A DNA stretch of 45,152 bases from Nitrospirota bacterium. Lineage in GTDB: Bacteria > Nitrospirota > Leptospirillia > Leptospirillales > Leptospirillaceae. The first letter of the stretch is position 1, and each line of letters begins with the position of its first letter. The stretch is taken from the NCBI GenBank assembly GCA_021810805.1, contig JAJZHW010000005.1, forward strand, positions 1 to 45,152, read 5' to 3'. Below, piece by piece: positions 1 to 7,197 of this stretch. Both the position numbers and the translations under genes were made by a program. The notes below the pieces were generated by a model that saw nothing but the letters and a program-made list of their open reading frames with translations, made no database searches and was not told where the DNA came from.

Positions 1-2
1 AC

Positions 3-416
3 CGTGATATACTCTTGGATATAGGAACAAACGTCATCGACTATGCGGTTCACGTGCATCCGGAGGTCTCTCCCCAGGAGATGCTCTCCCTGCTCACCAC
101 CGTCACCCGGGAGGATAAAACAATGTACACGGTGATCGACCTGTTAAGGGATCAGGGCATTGAAAAAGGGATTGAGAAAGGAATTGAACAAGGGTTCGAG
201 AAAGGGATTGAGAAAGGCCGCCAGGAAGGCCGAATGGAGGGGCGACAGGAAGGCCGCCAAGAGGGCCGGCAGGAGGGTCGGCAGGAAGGCCGAATGGAAG
301 ATGTTCAAAAGCTCCTCCTCAAGAGAGTCCTCTCTCCCGAGGAGATCGCCTCTGTCCTGGAGGTCGATCGCGCCTGGGTCGAGGAGATTGCCCGGAAGAT
401 TGCCGAGAAGAAGTGA
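3..416 (+). CDS. C-terminal part of an Rpn-family (PD-(D/E)XK) nuclease / putative transposase, 5' end outside window
   Basis: The reading frame is open from the window edge (the residues before the first possible start read RDIL) and gives 137 residues. About 50 residues of mostly helical sequence are followed by eleven tetrapeptides of the type IEKG/RQEG (codons at 159-290), then RMED and a 38-residue tail containing LSPEEIASVLEVDRAWVEEI, which looks helix-turn-helix-like. Rpn/transposase_31 proteins typically end in such EGRQEG-type helical repeats; the nuclease domain itself would lie upstream and is not visible. An internal ATG at 123 with a strong ribosome-binding site lies in the same frame (separate entry). 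The family call rests on the repeat and tail only, so another repeat-tailed nuclease family is possible. Confidence 0.6.
   Translation, partial: RDILLDIGTNVIDYAVHVHPEVSPQEMLSLLTTVTREDKTMYTVIDLLRDQGIEKGIEKGIEQGFEKGIEKGRQEGRMEGRQEGRQEGRQEGRQEGRMEDVQKLLLKRVLSPEEIASVLEVDRAWVEEIARKIAEKK
123..416 (+). CDS. Possible intragenic small protein (RpnS-like C-terminal domain), copy 1
   Basis: An in-frame ATG at 123 inside the parent gene is preceded by GGGAGG at 109-114, leaving 8 nt of spacing, which is an excellent Shine-Dalgarno arrangement for a start inside a coding region. Translation from it gives 97 residues: MYTVIDLLRDQG, eleven tetrapeptide repeats and the DVQKLLLKRVLSPEEIASVL tail. Rpn proteins are reported to be genes within genes whose separately translated C-terminal part (RpnS) blocks the toxic full-length protein; I rely on memory of that work. 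Two downstream free-standing copies begin at exactly the same methionine, which supports real use of this start. Expression is not proven by sequence. Confidence 0.55.
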   Translation: MYTVIDLLRDQGIEKGIEKGIEQGFEKGIEKGRQEGRMEGRQEGRQEGRQEGRQEGRMEDVQKLLLKRVLSPEEIASVLEVDRAWVEEIARKIAEKK

Positions 417-460
417 CTGTCGGATCTTCTCTTTCCTTTTGACTCCTGGAGAACAAGACA

Positions 461-754
461 ATGTACACGGTGATCGACCTGTTAAGGGATCAGGGCATTG
501 AAAAAGGGATTGAGAAAGGCCGCCAGGAAGGCCGAAAGGAGGGGCGACAGGAAGGCCGCCAAGAGGGTCGGCAGGAGGGTCGGCAGGAGGGTCGGCAGGA
601 AGGCCGAATGGAGGGTCGCCAAGAGGGCCGAATGGAAGATGTTCAAAAGCTCCTCCTCAAGAGAGTCCTCTCTCCCGAGGAGATCGCCTCTGTCCTGGAG
701 GTCGATCGCGCCTGGGTCGAGGAGATTGCCCGGAAGATTGCCGAGAAGAAGTGA
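461..754 (+). CDS. Free-standing tandem copy 2 of the Rpn C-terminal repeat domain
   Basis: The 97-residue product starts at ATG 461 with the same MYTVIDLLRDQG as the internal start of the parent gene. A TGGAGA ribosome-binding site lies 8 nt upstream, in a 44-nt linker. It has eleven tetrapeptides (497-628) but in a different order from copy 1: two IEKG, then RQEG/RKEG/RMEG units. The tail is identical to copy 1 at protein level. There is no nuclease domain, so if made it can act only as a helical partner or inhibitor. Its start lies exactly 338 bp after the copy 1 start. The role as antitoxin or decoy is inferred from the RpnL/RpnS model. Confidence 0.55.
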   Translation: MYTVIDLLRDQGIEKGIEKGRQEGRKEGRQEGRQEGRQEGRQEGRQEGRMEGRQEGRMEDVQKLLLKRVLSPEEIASVLEVDRAWVEEIARKIAEKK

Positions 755-798
755 CTGTCGGATCTTCTCTTTCTTTTTGACTCCTGGAGAACAAGACA

Positions 799-1044
799 AT
801 GTACACGGTGATCGACCTGTTAAGGGATCAGGGCATTGAAAAAGGAATTGAGAAAGGAATTGAACAAGGATTCGAGAAAGGGATTGTGAAAGGGATTGAG
901 AAAGGCCGCCAGGAAGGCCGAATGGAAGATGTTGAAAAGCTCCTCCTCAAGAGAGTCCTCTCTCCCGAGGAGATCGCCTCTGTCTTGGAGGTCGATCGCG
1001 CCTGGGTCGAGGAGATTGCAGGGAGAGTCTTGCGGAACAAGTGA
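799..1044 (+). CDS. Free-standing tandem copy 3 of the Rpn C-terminal repeat domain (shorter)
   Basis: The 81-residue product starts at ATG 799, again 338 bp after the previous copy and preceded by the same TGGAGA-containing linker. It has only seven tetrapeptides (835-918: IEKG, IEKG, IEQG, FEKG, IVKG, IEKG, RQEG) against eleven in copies 1 and 2. Its tail diverges at the end (VEEIAGRVLRNK instead of VEEIARKIAEKK). The different repeat number and C terminus mean the three small proteins would not be interchangeable. It is the last copy, and unrelated sequence follows the stop codon. Function is inferred as for copy 2. Confidence 0.5.
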   Translation: MYTVIDLLRDQGIEKGIEKGIEQGFEKGIVKGIEKGRQEGRMEDVEKLLLKRVLSPEEIASVLEVDRAWVEEIAGRVLRNK

Positions 1045-1179
1045 GATCTCCAATCCGCGATGTGTTTTTGGGTAAATGGGCCGAGACTGGAAGGTTCAGG
1101 ATCAAGTCATGGTGAGAAGATGGTTGCCGCCTTTATTTAATGGCCAGGCCATATGACCCGATGAGTGGGAGGCGATTGG

Positions 1180-2451
1180 TTGGAGTGGGCTGAGCGAAAT
1201 CTCGACGATGCGCTTTTTCCATCTATGCTTTTGCCGGTGATCGAGAAGGCCTTTGAGACGCTCTTTCCCGCCTCCGTCGAAGCGGAAACCGGAGTGACCG
1301 GGGTGGTGATCTTCCATCGGGAGATTGGTATCCTCCTCCACAGTGAGAGCTCTCGCAGGATCTTGCCCAAAGCCTCCTTTGGAACCGGGTGGGGGGAGGT
1401 GGCGAAGTCCCTCAGGGATGCTCTCCGTCCGGCCGATCGTCCGGAGGCGGAGTCAGCCTTCAAATCCGAGGAGGCGTTTACCGGATCCTACCCCCTCCTG
1501 CCGGATCGGATCGAGGAGTGGGAGGGTCTCTTCCTTTGGATATTGCCCTTCGAGGGAGGTCGGATTCTGGTCTTGAGAGCGTCTTCTCTGGAAGATGTAT
1601 CGACTCTCAAGCAGGATTTCTCCCTCCGTGCCGAAAAGATAAAAAAATCCCTGAAACCGATTCTTTCCCAGTGGATGCTAGACGGAACCTGCGAGGTTTT
1701 CTGGTCTCGGATCCTCTCCAATGCGGGCCCCGACTTTCAGCCCGTTCTCGGTCGACTTTCTCCCGAATGGGTGCGGACGGTCCCCCTGTCTGGCTCGGAC
1801 TCTCCTCGGGTTTTCTGGGGGGAATATCTCAAAACTCCCGGGCAGGGCTGGAAGCGAGCCGTCAAGCTTTTACCCCCCGGGCTGGTTCCCCAGAGGCGCC
1901 GCCGGTCCGAGGTCGGGGACAAGGGGAAGTCCCTCGATGTCCCTGTCGATCTGTGGGGGCTCCACCCCTTGGGAACGGTCCATCTTCCGGCGGATCTTTT
2001 GCGCAATGTCGACTCCCGGGAACTTCTGTCCCGGCTGCGGGAGGCCCGCCGTCTGGCGCTGAGATCGCTTTACCGCCACCTGATCTACCCCGGCCCTCTT
2101 TCCTTCCTGTTGCACTGGAATCCGGAGGCGAACAGCTTCGATCTCTCTCTGCTGACGGAGCTGCCTTCCTTTGTGGGAGAGGACGCTCTTGGCAATGCCG
2201 TGATGACTGTCAGGCTTGAATCCCGGGGGCTGGCATCGACACTTGAACGCTCCCTTCGTCCCGCCGATCTTCTTTTTTCCGCAGGGGCCGGGTCGGCGAC
2301 CCTGACCCTCTTTCTTGCAGGATGCAATCCCAAACTGGCCAAGGAATCCGTTCTTCCGCGTCTTCTGGCCATCGAAGGAATCGAGGAGAGGCACGTGGGA
2401 AAGATCCTCTCTCTCGGGGACTACATCAAAGACTCTCCCTCCAGGAAATGA
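1180..2451 (+). CDS. Uncharacterised protein, possible sensor with degenerate GGDEF-like C-terminal domain
   Basis: The protein has 423 residues and I do not recognise its family. A TTG start at 1180 is chosen because GGGAGG (1167-1172) lies 7 nt upstream; a GTG at 1165 would add five residues but has no ribosome-binding site. There is no signal peptide or membrane segment, so it should be cytoplasmic. The first half has an alternating hydrophobic pattern that could be GAF-like. Near the end, RPADLLFSAGAGSATLTLFL occupies the place and pattern of the DxxaRxGGDEFaillp strand-turn-strand of diguanylate cyclases, but with AGAGS in place of GGDEF, so it would be inactive. This domain reading is weak inference. 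The next gene follows 7 nt after its stop, suggesting co-transcription. Confidence 0.55.
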   Translation: MEWAERNLDDALFPSMLLPVIEKAFETLFPASVEAETGVTGVVIFHREIGILLHSESSRRILPKASFGTGWGEVAKSLRDALRPADRPEAESAFKSEEAFTGSYPLLPDRIEEWEGLFLWILPFEGGRILVLRASSLEDVSTLKQDFSLRAEKIKKSLKPILSQWMLDGTCEVFWSRILSNAGPDFQPVLGRLSPEWVRTVPLSGSDSPRVFWGEYLKTPGQGWKRAVKLLPPGLVPQRRRRSEVGDKGKSLDVPVDLWGLHPLGTVHLPADLLRNVDSRELLSRLREARRLALRSLYRHLIYPGPLSFLLHWNPEANSFDLSLLTELPSFVGEDALGNAVMTVRLESRGLASTLERSLRPADLLFSAGAGSATLTLFLAGCNPKLAKESVLPRLLAIEGIEERHVGKILSLGDYIKDSPSRK

Positions 2452-2458
2452 CCAGAAC

Positions 2459-3067
2459 ATGAAAGATCTCTCCGGCTCTCTTCCTGTCGGAAGGGAAGGA
2501 AAATCCTGTGGCAAAGATCTGTCATCTTTTCCGGTTCTTTACGGGGAGCTTTGTCGCGTCGAATCCCTCATCATGGGCAAGACAGGGATCCGCCTGACAT
2601 TTTCCGATGGGGCACTCGGGGATGTCCGATTCGATGTCTCGGGACTTCGGGCGGGTCTTTTTGCGGCGAGGTGCGAGGGGGGAGAATGGCGGCGCATTCT
2701 TCGGTTCAACCCTTCCATCATCTTCAAGGTGGGAGAGGTGGCGTTTCGTCCCACGATCGCGCACGAATATGCCCACGCTGTCGTCCATTTTCTCTCAGGA
2801 GTCCGTCCCCGAACCAGGGGAATGGATTTTTCCTCGCATGGAGGGCTTTGGCGATCCCTGATGGAGCTCTTCGGCCATCCCCCCCGCCGATGCCACGACT
2901 ATCCCGTGGAGCCCGCGCGCATTGTCAGGACCTATCTCTACTCCTGCAGGAACTGTGTACGGGAATATCGGCTGGGCCCCGTGCGCCATGGTCGCCTTGA
3001 AAAAAATCCCGACTACCTTGTCTGCGGGGCCTGCCGAGGCAGGATCGAGCTGAAAGGTCAGAACTGA
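2459..3067 (+). CDS. SprT-like zinc metalloprotease domain protein
   Basis: The protein has 202 residues. The zinc-protease motif HEYAH (H102, E103, H106) is followed by a SHGGLWRSLM segment, which matches the third-ligand region of SprT/SprT-like proteins. Two CxxC pairs near the C terminus (CRNC and CGAC) form a likely zinc ribbon, also typical of the family. SprT-like proteins are putative cytosolic metallopeptidases; the related eukaryotic SPRTN degrades DNA-protein crosslinks, but the bacterial role is unclear. The frame is open further upstream into the preceding gene; ATG 2459, 7 nt after that gene's stop, is the sensible start. It is convergent with the glycosyltransferase gene. Confidence 0.8.
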   Translation: MKDLSGSLPVGREGKSCGKDLSSFPVLYGELCRVESLIMGKTGIRLTFSDGALGDVRFDVSGLRAGLFAARCEGGEWRRILRFNPSIIFKVGEVAFRPTIAHEYAHAVVHFLSGVRPRTRGMDFSSHGGLWRSLMELFGHPPRRCHDYPVEPARIVRTYLYSCRNCVREYRLGPVRHGRLEKNPDYLVCGACRGRIELKGQN

Positions 3068-3169
3068 AGACTTCGAGGTTCTCTCTCCATCCCTCGGCAA
3101 CCCCATTGATTTTCAGGGGGCCTTCCCGATGCTCTCCTTCTCCCGGCCCATCGGGTATGTACGCGGGTT

Positions 3170-3970
3170 TTATCGGGGGGCAGGGGAGGGGGAGCCGTCG
3201 TCCTCCGCCCTTTCCGGGTAAAACATCCAGATATACTTGATCGCGGTATAGAATCCGTAAAGAATCGCCAGAAAAAGTCCTTCCTTCCCATCCCTAAAGC
3301 CTTGCTTCAACACATACATCTTGAAAAAGACAAAGGGAGGGTCCAGAAGAATCTTCAGGAGCCCGGGGCGGGCTCCCTTCTTGAGTTTTTCCCGGGAGGA
3401 GAGGGAGGCATAGCGGGCCGCCTTTTTCAGGTAGTCGCCCAGGGTGCGGTAGGTGTAGTGGTAAAGGGAGGAGCGAAGCCGTCCGACTCTTCCCGAGACA
3501 AGAATCTCTTCGTGGACGAGATTGTCCGATGTTCGTCCGGCCCCCTTTCGGAAGAGCCTCAGTACATGGTCCGGAGCCCATCCGCTGTGGAGGATGGGCT
3601 TTCCCAGGAAAAAATTGACGCGGTTCACTTCGTAGCCCTCCAGAGGGCTTTCCGATGTCAGGACCATCCGGATCTCCTCCACAAGGGGGGGCGTGGCCCT
3701 CTCATCGGCGTCGACAACAAAAACCCAGGATCCTGTGGTCAGATCAATGGCGTGCTGTTTTTGTCGCCCGAATCCTTCAAAGGGAGCCACAAAAAAACGT
3801 GCCCCGCATTTTTCGGCGATTTCCTGCGTCCTGTCAGTGCTTCCCGAGTCGAGAACGACGATCTCGTTGGCCAGGGAGGCAAAGGACTTGAGGCATTCCT
3901 CGAGATTATTCTCCTCGTTGTAGGTAATCAGGCAAAGGGAAAGGGGGAGGGTCGGGGGCTGGGGGGTCAA
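3170..3970 (-). CDS. Family 2 glycosyltransferase (WaaE/KdtX-like, LPS core type)
   Basis: The protein has 266 residues. Its N terminus has the GT2 nucleotide-binding pattern LSLCLITYNEENNLEECL, then VVLDSGSTDRT, and VVDADERAT supplies the DxD-type metal-binding motif. The distal part (SLYHYTYRTLGDYLKKAARY and a C-terminal hydrophobic stretch LFLAILYGFYTAIKYIWMF) is as in WaaE/KdtX-like enzymes, which add a sugar to the inner core of lipopolysaccharide at the cytoplasmic face. The frame stays open far upstream without an ATG. The TTG at 3970 is chosen because AAGAGGAGG lies 5 nt before it and the conserved domain begins a few residues later. Donor and acceptor cannot be told from sequence. 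Confidence 0.8.
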   Translation of the reverse strand: MTPQPPTLPLSLCLITYNEENNLEECLKSFASLANEIVVLDSGSTDRTQEIAEKCGARFFVAPFEGFGRQKQHAIDLTTGSWVFVVDADERATPPLVEEIRMVLTSESPLEGYEVNRVNFFLGKPILHSGWAPDHVLRLFRKGAGRTSDNLVHEEILVSGRVGRLRSSLYHYTYRTLGDYLKKAARYASLSSREKLKKGARPGLLKILLDPPFVFFKMYVLKQGFRDGKEGLFLAILYGFYTAIKYIWMFYPERAEDDGSPSPAPR

Positions 3971-4392
3971 GACACCCTCCTCTTGGCAAAAGGAAAAGGG
4001 AGGTAACCAGAGAGATCCGTCGGCAGAAGGTTCATTGAGGGTTATCCTATCATTAACCCTTGCCCGTTCAAAATTTTTCTTCCCGGACAGAGGTCGTTGC
4101 CTGTGGAGGAAGTCCGGCGCCTTTTCTCGTTCCCATCTTGTCTTCCTCGCTCCTTCTGGTGTAGATTTAGAGGGTTTTGAAACGGCTTCACGATCTCTCT
4201 TGGAATGCACGGGGGAGCGGCATTCGCCGGGGATGCGTAGGGGGCTTGTGTCCCCCGGCGATCCCTTTTTGAGGCCGTCTTCCCTTGTGAAATGACTGTC
4301 CAAGGTTACTCCACCCTTCCCCGTCCCGTTCCGGGGCCACACGTTGGCCCTGACGCGAGGGGGTCACCCTGTTCTCAAGGAGACGCACGTCC
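3971..4392. other. Divergent intergenic region between glycosyltransferase and serine-pathway operon
   Basis: These 422 bp hold no convincing gene. The short open frames here lack ribosome-binding sites and recognisable sequence. The region should contain the divergent promoters, though I cannot assign clear -35/-10 pairs. The notable element is the hairpin plus T-run at 4225-4270 on the + strand, listed separately. The ribosome-binding site for the downstream aminotransferase (AAGGAGA) is at its right end. Confidence 0.6.
4225..4270 (+). terminator. Attenuator-like hairpin with T-run in the leader of the aminotransferase-serA operon
   Basis: CGCCGGGG (4225-4232) pairs perfectly with CCCCGGCG (4253-4260), and ATCCC then TTTTT (4266-4270) follow. 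The shape is that of a rho-independent terminator, yet no + strand gene ends just upstream, and the next + gene starts 122 bp downstream. The GGGGG at 4240-4244 could pair instead with the C-run at 4252-4256, so two alternative folds exist. This suggests premature termination control of the operon, or a terminator of a short leader RNA. Regulation is inferred. Confidence 0.45.
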
Positions 4393-5538
4393 ATGAAGAA
4401 ACAATATCTCTTGGCTCCCGGTCCCACTCCCGTTCCTCCGGAGGTCCTGCTCGCGATGTCGGCTCCCATGATCCATCATCGCTCGCCAGACTTCATCCCG
4501 GTGATTCAGAAGGTTCGGACGGGGCTCAAGTGGCTCTTCCAGACCAACCAGGAGGTATTGACGGTGGCCGGCTCCGGAACAGCAGGAATGGAGGCCTCCA
4601 TCTCCAACTTCATGAGCCCGGGTGACAAGATCATTGCCGTCAACGGGGGCAAGTTCGGTGAGCGCTGGCTGAAGATTGCCAAGGCCTTTGGCGTGAATGC
4701 CATCGAAGTTCCCGTGACATGGGGCGATTCGGTGGATGTGGCCAAGGTGGAAGAGCTCCTGAAGAACGATCCCTCCATCAAGGGGGTCTATGTTCAGGCC
4801 AGCGAAACCTCCACGGGGGTCTGGCACGACATCAAGAGCCTCGCTCAGGTCACCTCCCGTCTGTCCGGGACGATCCTTGTCGTCGATGCGATCACGGCCC
4901 TCGGAGTCGTGGATATCCCGATGGATGCCTGGGGAATCGACGTCCTGATAACCGGCTCCCAGAAAGCGCTCATGCTTCCCCCCGGGCTGGCCTTCATCGC
5001 CGTCTCCGAGAAGGCCTGGACATTGAACCAGTCGGCCAAGTGCGCCCGTTTCTATCTGGACCTGAAGCGCGAGAAGGATAACATCCTCAAGGATTCGAAT
5101 GCCTGGACCCCGGCCGTTTCTTTGTGGATCGGCCTCGGCAAGGCCCTCGAGATGATGCAGAAGGAAGGCCTCGAAAACATCTTTGCCCGCCATCGCATGC
5201 TGGCCCAGGCCACCCGCGAGGGGATCAAGGGCTTTGGCCTGTCGATCTTTGCCCGCCAGTCCCCTTCCGATGCGCTGACGGCTGTTGTGGCTCCTGAAGG
5301 ATTCGATGGAGAGCTGATCTACAAGAACCTCCGGAACCAGTACGGCATCACCGCGGCCGGCGGACAGGACCAGCTCAAGGGGAAGGTCTTCCGGATCTCC
5401 CATATGGGCTATGCCGACGTTTTCGACATTATCACCGCCATCAGCGGCGTCGAGATGGTTCTGGCTCGCATGGGATACAAGGGAGCCCCGCTGGGCTCCG
5501 GCGTTGCCCGGGCCCAGGCCGTCATGATCGGTCAGTAA
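4393..5538 (+). CDS. Class V PLP aminotransferase (serine-pyruvate / alanine-glyoxylate type), probable phosphoserine-pathway enzyme
   Basis: The protein has 381 residues, full length for the AGXT-like class V family. The N terminus KQYLLAPGPTPVPPEVL is typical. The PLP-binding aspartate is D165 (LVVDAITALG) and the Schiff-base lysine is K191 in TGSQKALMLPPG. ATG 4393 has an AAGGAGA ribosome-binding site. The gene lies 39 bp upstream of serA, and no SerC-type phosphoserine aminotransferase is present in the window. In several bacterial groups this family sits next to serA and is thought to supply the transamination step of serine synthesis, or serine/glyoxylate exchange. The exact substrates are inferred from context. 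Confidence 0.85.
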   Translation: MKKQYLLAPGPTPVPPEVLLAMSAPMIHHRSPDFIPVIQKVRTGLKWLFQTNQEVLTVAGSGTAGMEASISNFMSPGDKIIAVNGGKFGERWLKIAKAFGVNAIEVPVTWGDSVDVAKVEELLKNDPSIKGVYVQASETSTGVWHDIKSLAQVTSRLSGTILVVDAITALGVVDIPMDAWGIDVLITGSQKALMLPPGLAFIAVSEKAWTLNQSAKCARFYLDLKREKDNILKDSNAWTPAVSLWIGLGKALEMMQKEGLENIFARHRMLAQATREGIKGFGLSIFARQSPSDALTAVVAPEGFDGELIYKNLRNQYGITAAGGQDQLKGKVFRISHMGYADVFDIITAISGVEMVLARMGYKGAPLGSGVARAQAVMIGQ

Positions 5539-5577
5539 GCTGTCCATACTCCCTACCCCCACACAGGAGATCAGAGC

Positions 5578-7191
5578 GTGAGCGCGCATCAGAAAATTAA
5601 GATTCTTGTCAGCGACCCCATCTCGGAAGAGGGGCTCAATATATTCAGAAATGCCGGTTTTGATGTGACCGTCAAGACAAAGCTCTCTCCCGACGAGCTC
5701 AAGGCCGAGCTGGCCCATTACGACGGGCTCGTCATCCGGAGCGGGACCAAGGTGACGGCCCAGGTTCTCGAAGGCGCCACCCGCCTCAAGGTGATCGGTC
5801 GTGCCGGGGCCGGGCTCGACAACGTCGACCTCCCCGCCGCCACCAACCGGGGCATCGTTGTCATGAACACTCCCGGAGGCAATACCATCACCACGGCCGA
5901 GCACACCGTCTCCATGATGATGTCCATGGCACGCAAGATCCCCCAGGCCAACGCCTCCAACCGGAGCGGAAAGTGGGAAAAGGGCAAGTTCATGGGAATC
6001 GAACTCGCCCACAAGACCCTGGGAATCCTGGGAATGGGAAAGATCGGATCCCATGTGGCCCATGTGGCACAGGGTCTGTTGATGAACGTGATCGCCTACG
6101 ATCCCTTCCTGACGCCTGAATCGGCCGCCCGGCAGGGGGTGACCCCGGTGTCGGTGGAGGAAATCTTCGCCAAGGCCGATATCATCACCGTCCATACCCC
6201 TCTGACGCCGGAGACGACCAACCTGATCTCTGCCGCCTCCATCGCAAAGATGAAGAAGGGCGTCTGTATCGTCAATTGTGCCCGGGGAGGAATCGTCAAC
6301 GAGGCCGATCTGGCCAAGGCCCTTGAAAGCGGCCATGTCGCCGGGGCCGCCTTCGACGTCTTTGCCGAAGAGCCGCCCTCCCCTGACAATCCGCTTCTCA
6401 AGTTGGACAACTTCATCTCGACTCCCCATATTGGGGCTGCCACGAAAGAGGCCCAGGAAAACGTGGCTCTGGCCGTGGCCGACCAGATGGTCGACTACCT
6501 CGCCAAGGGTGTGATCCGCTATGCGGCGAACCTTCCCTCGGTTCCCCCGGAAGATGCCGCCCGGGTGACTCCTTACCAGCAGCTCGCCGAGGTAATGGGG
6601 GGGATTCTCGCCCAGATTGCCACCGATGCCTTCTCCAAGATCTCCGTGGAGTTCAGTGGAGAGGCCGCGACCCTTCCCACCCAGATCATCACCATTGCCG
6701 CCCTCAAGGGCGTTTTGGCCCCCATGCTCGATGTTCGGGTCAATGAGGTGAATGCCCCCCTTCTGGCGAAGGAGCGCGGCCTTGAGGTGGTGGAGTCCCG
6801 ATCAAGCCAGCAGGGCGACTATGTGGGGCTCATTACCCTTCGGGCCACGACGTCGAAGGGGTCCCATCAGGTGTCGGGGTCGATCTTCCAGAAGAAAGAC
6901 TTCCGCATCGTCTCTCTCGACAACCTCCCCGTCGAGGTGGTGCCCGATCCCATCATGCTCTATCTCACCAACCAGGATCAGCCGGGCGTGGTGGGGCTTG
7001 TGGGCTCGCTTCTCGGCTCCCATGGGGTCAACATCTCCCGCATGCAGTTCGGTCGGGACTTTCCCGGTGGCAAGGCGGTCTCCATGATCGGGGTGGACTC
7101 CGAGCCTCCCGTCGCCGTTCTTGAGGAGATCCGGAAAAATCCGAAGATCATTGCCCTCAAGCTTCTTCGTTTGCCCTCGCTGGGCCGATAA
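5578..7191 (+). CDS. serA: D-3-phosphoglycerate dehydrogenase
   Basis: SerA oxidises 3-phosphoglycerate to 3-phosphohydroxypyruvate with NAD+, the first step of serine biosynthesis. The protein has 537 residues, the long form. The NAD-binding GxGxxG is at residues 152-157 (GMGKIG). The catalytic triad is R236 (NCARGG), E265 (FAEEPP) and H284 (TPHIGA). An intervening ASB domain occupies roughly 315-455, and the C-terminal ACT domain (about 460-537, LTNQDQPGVVGLVGSLLG) is the usual site of serine feedback inhibition. The GTG start follows ACAGGAGA with good spacing. It follows the aminotransferase by 39 bp and hisZ begins 6 bp after its stop, so the three are probably one transcript. Confidence 0.95.
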   Translation: MSAHQKIKILVSDPISEEGLNIFRNAGFDVTVKTKLSPDELKAELAHYDGLVIRSGTKVTAQVLEGATRLKVIGRAGAGLDNVDLPAATNRGIVVMNTPGGNTITTAEHTVSMMMSMARKIPQANASNRSGKWEKGKFMGIELAHKTLGILGMGKIGSHVAHVAQGLLMNVIAYDPFLTPESAARQGVTPVSVEEIFAKADIITVHTPLTPETTNLISAASIAKMKKGVCIVNCARGGIVNEADLAKALESGHVAGAAFDVFAEEPPSPDNPLLKLDNFISTPHIGAATKEAQENVALAVADQMVDYLAKGVIRYAANLPSVPPEDAARVTPYQQLAEVMGGILAQIATDAFSKISVEFSGEAATLPTQIITIAALKGVLAPMLDVRVNEVNAPLLAKERGLEVVESRSSQQGDYVGLITLRATTSKGSHQVSGSIFQKKDFRIVSLDNLPVEVVPDPIMLYLTNQDQPGVVGLVGSLLGSHGVNISRMQFGRDFPGGKAVSMIGVDSEPPVAVLEEIRKNPKIIALKLLRLPSLGR

Positions 7192-7197
7192 CCGGTT

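Larger units (their letters stand above)
123..1044 (+). repeat. Three tandem copies (338-bp period) of an Rpn C-terminal segment with internal 12-bp repeats
   Basis: Start codons of the units are at 123, 461 and 799. The linkers 417-460 and 755-798 differ by a single base (tttcctttt versus tttcttttt). Each unit contains a 12-bp repeat array encoding four-residue units: 159-290 (11 units), 497-628 (11 units) and 835-918 (7 units). Copies 1 and 2 have equal length but different unit order, which suggests exchange or slippage within the arrays after duplication. The 12-bp period keeps the frame whatever the unit number. Confidence 0.9.

Noticed and set aside
144-839. Other open frames across the tetrapeptide array (160-501, 498-839 on +; 144-461, 482-799 on -)
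   Set aside because: A 12-bp repeat without stops keeps all frames open; these frames have no ribosome-binding sites and read as low-complexity Arg/Lys or Leu/Phe sequence.
123-918. Repeat arrays as a CRISPR
   Set aside because: The units are contiguous 12-bp coding repeats with no spacers, and no cas genes are near.
3125-3155. CCCGAT/ATCGGG inverted repeat between the SprT-like gene and the glycosyltransferase
   Set aside because: Only 6 bp with a 19-nt loop and no T-run on either side; too weak to call a terminator.
4375-6429. 684-residue antisense open frame opposite the aminotransferase and serA
   Set aside because: His/Gly/Asp-rich shadow of high-GC codons; the + strand holds two full conserved enzymes.
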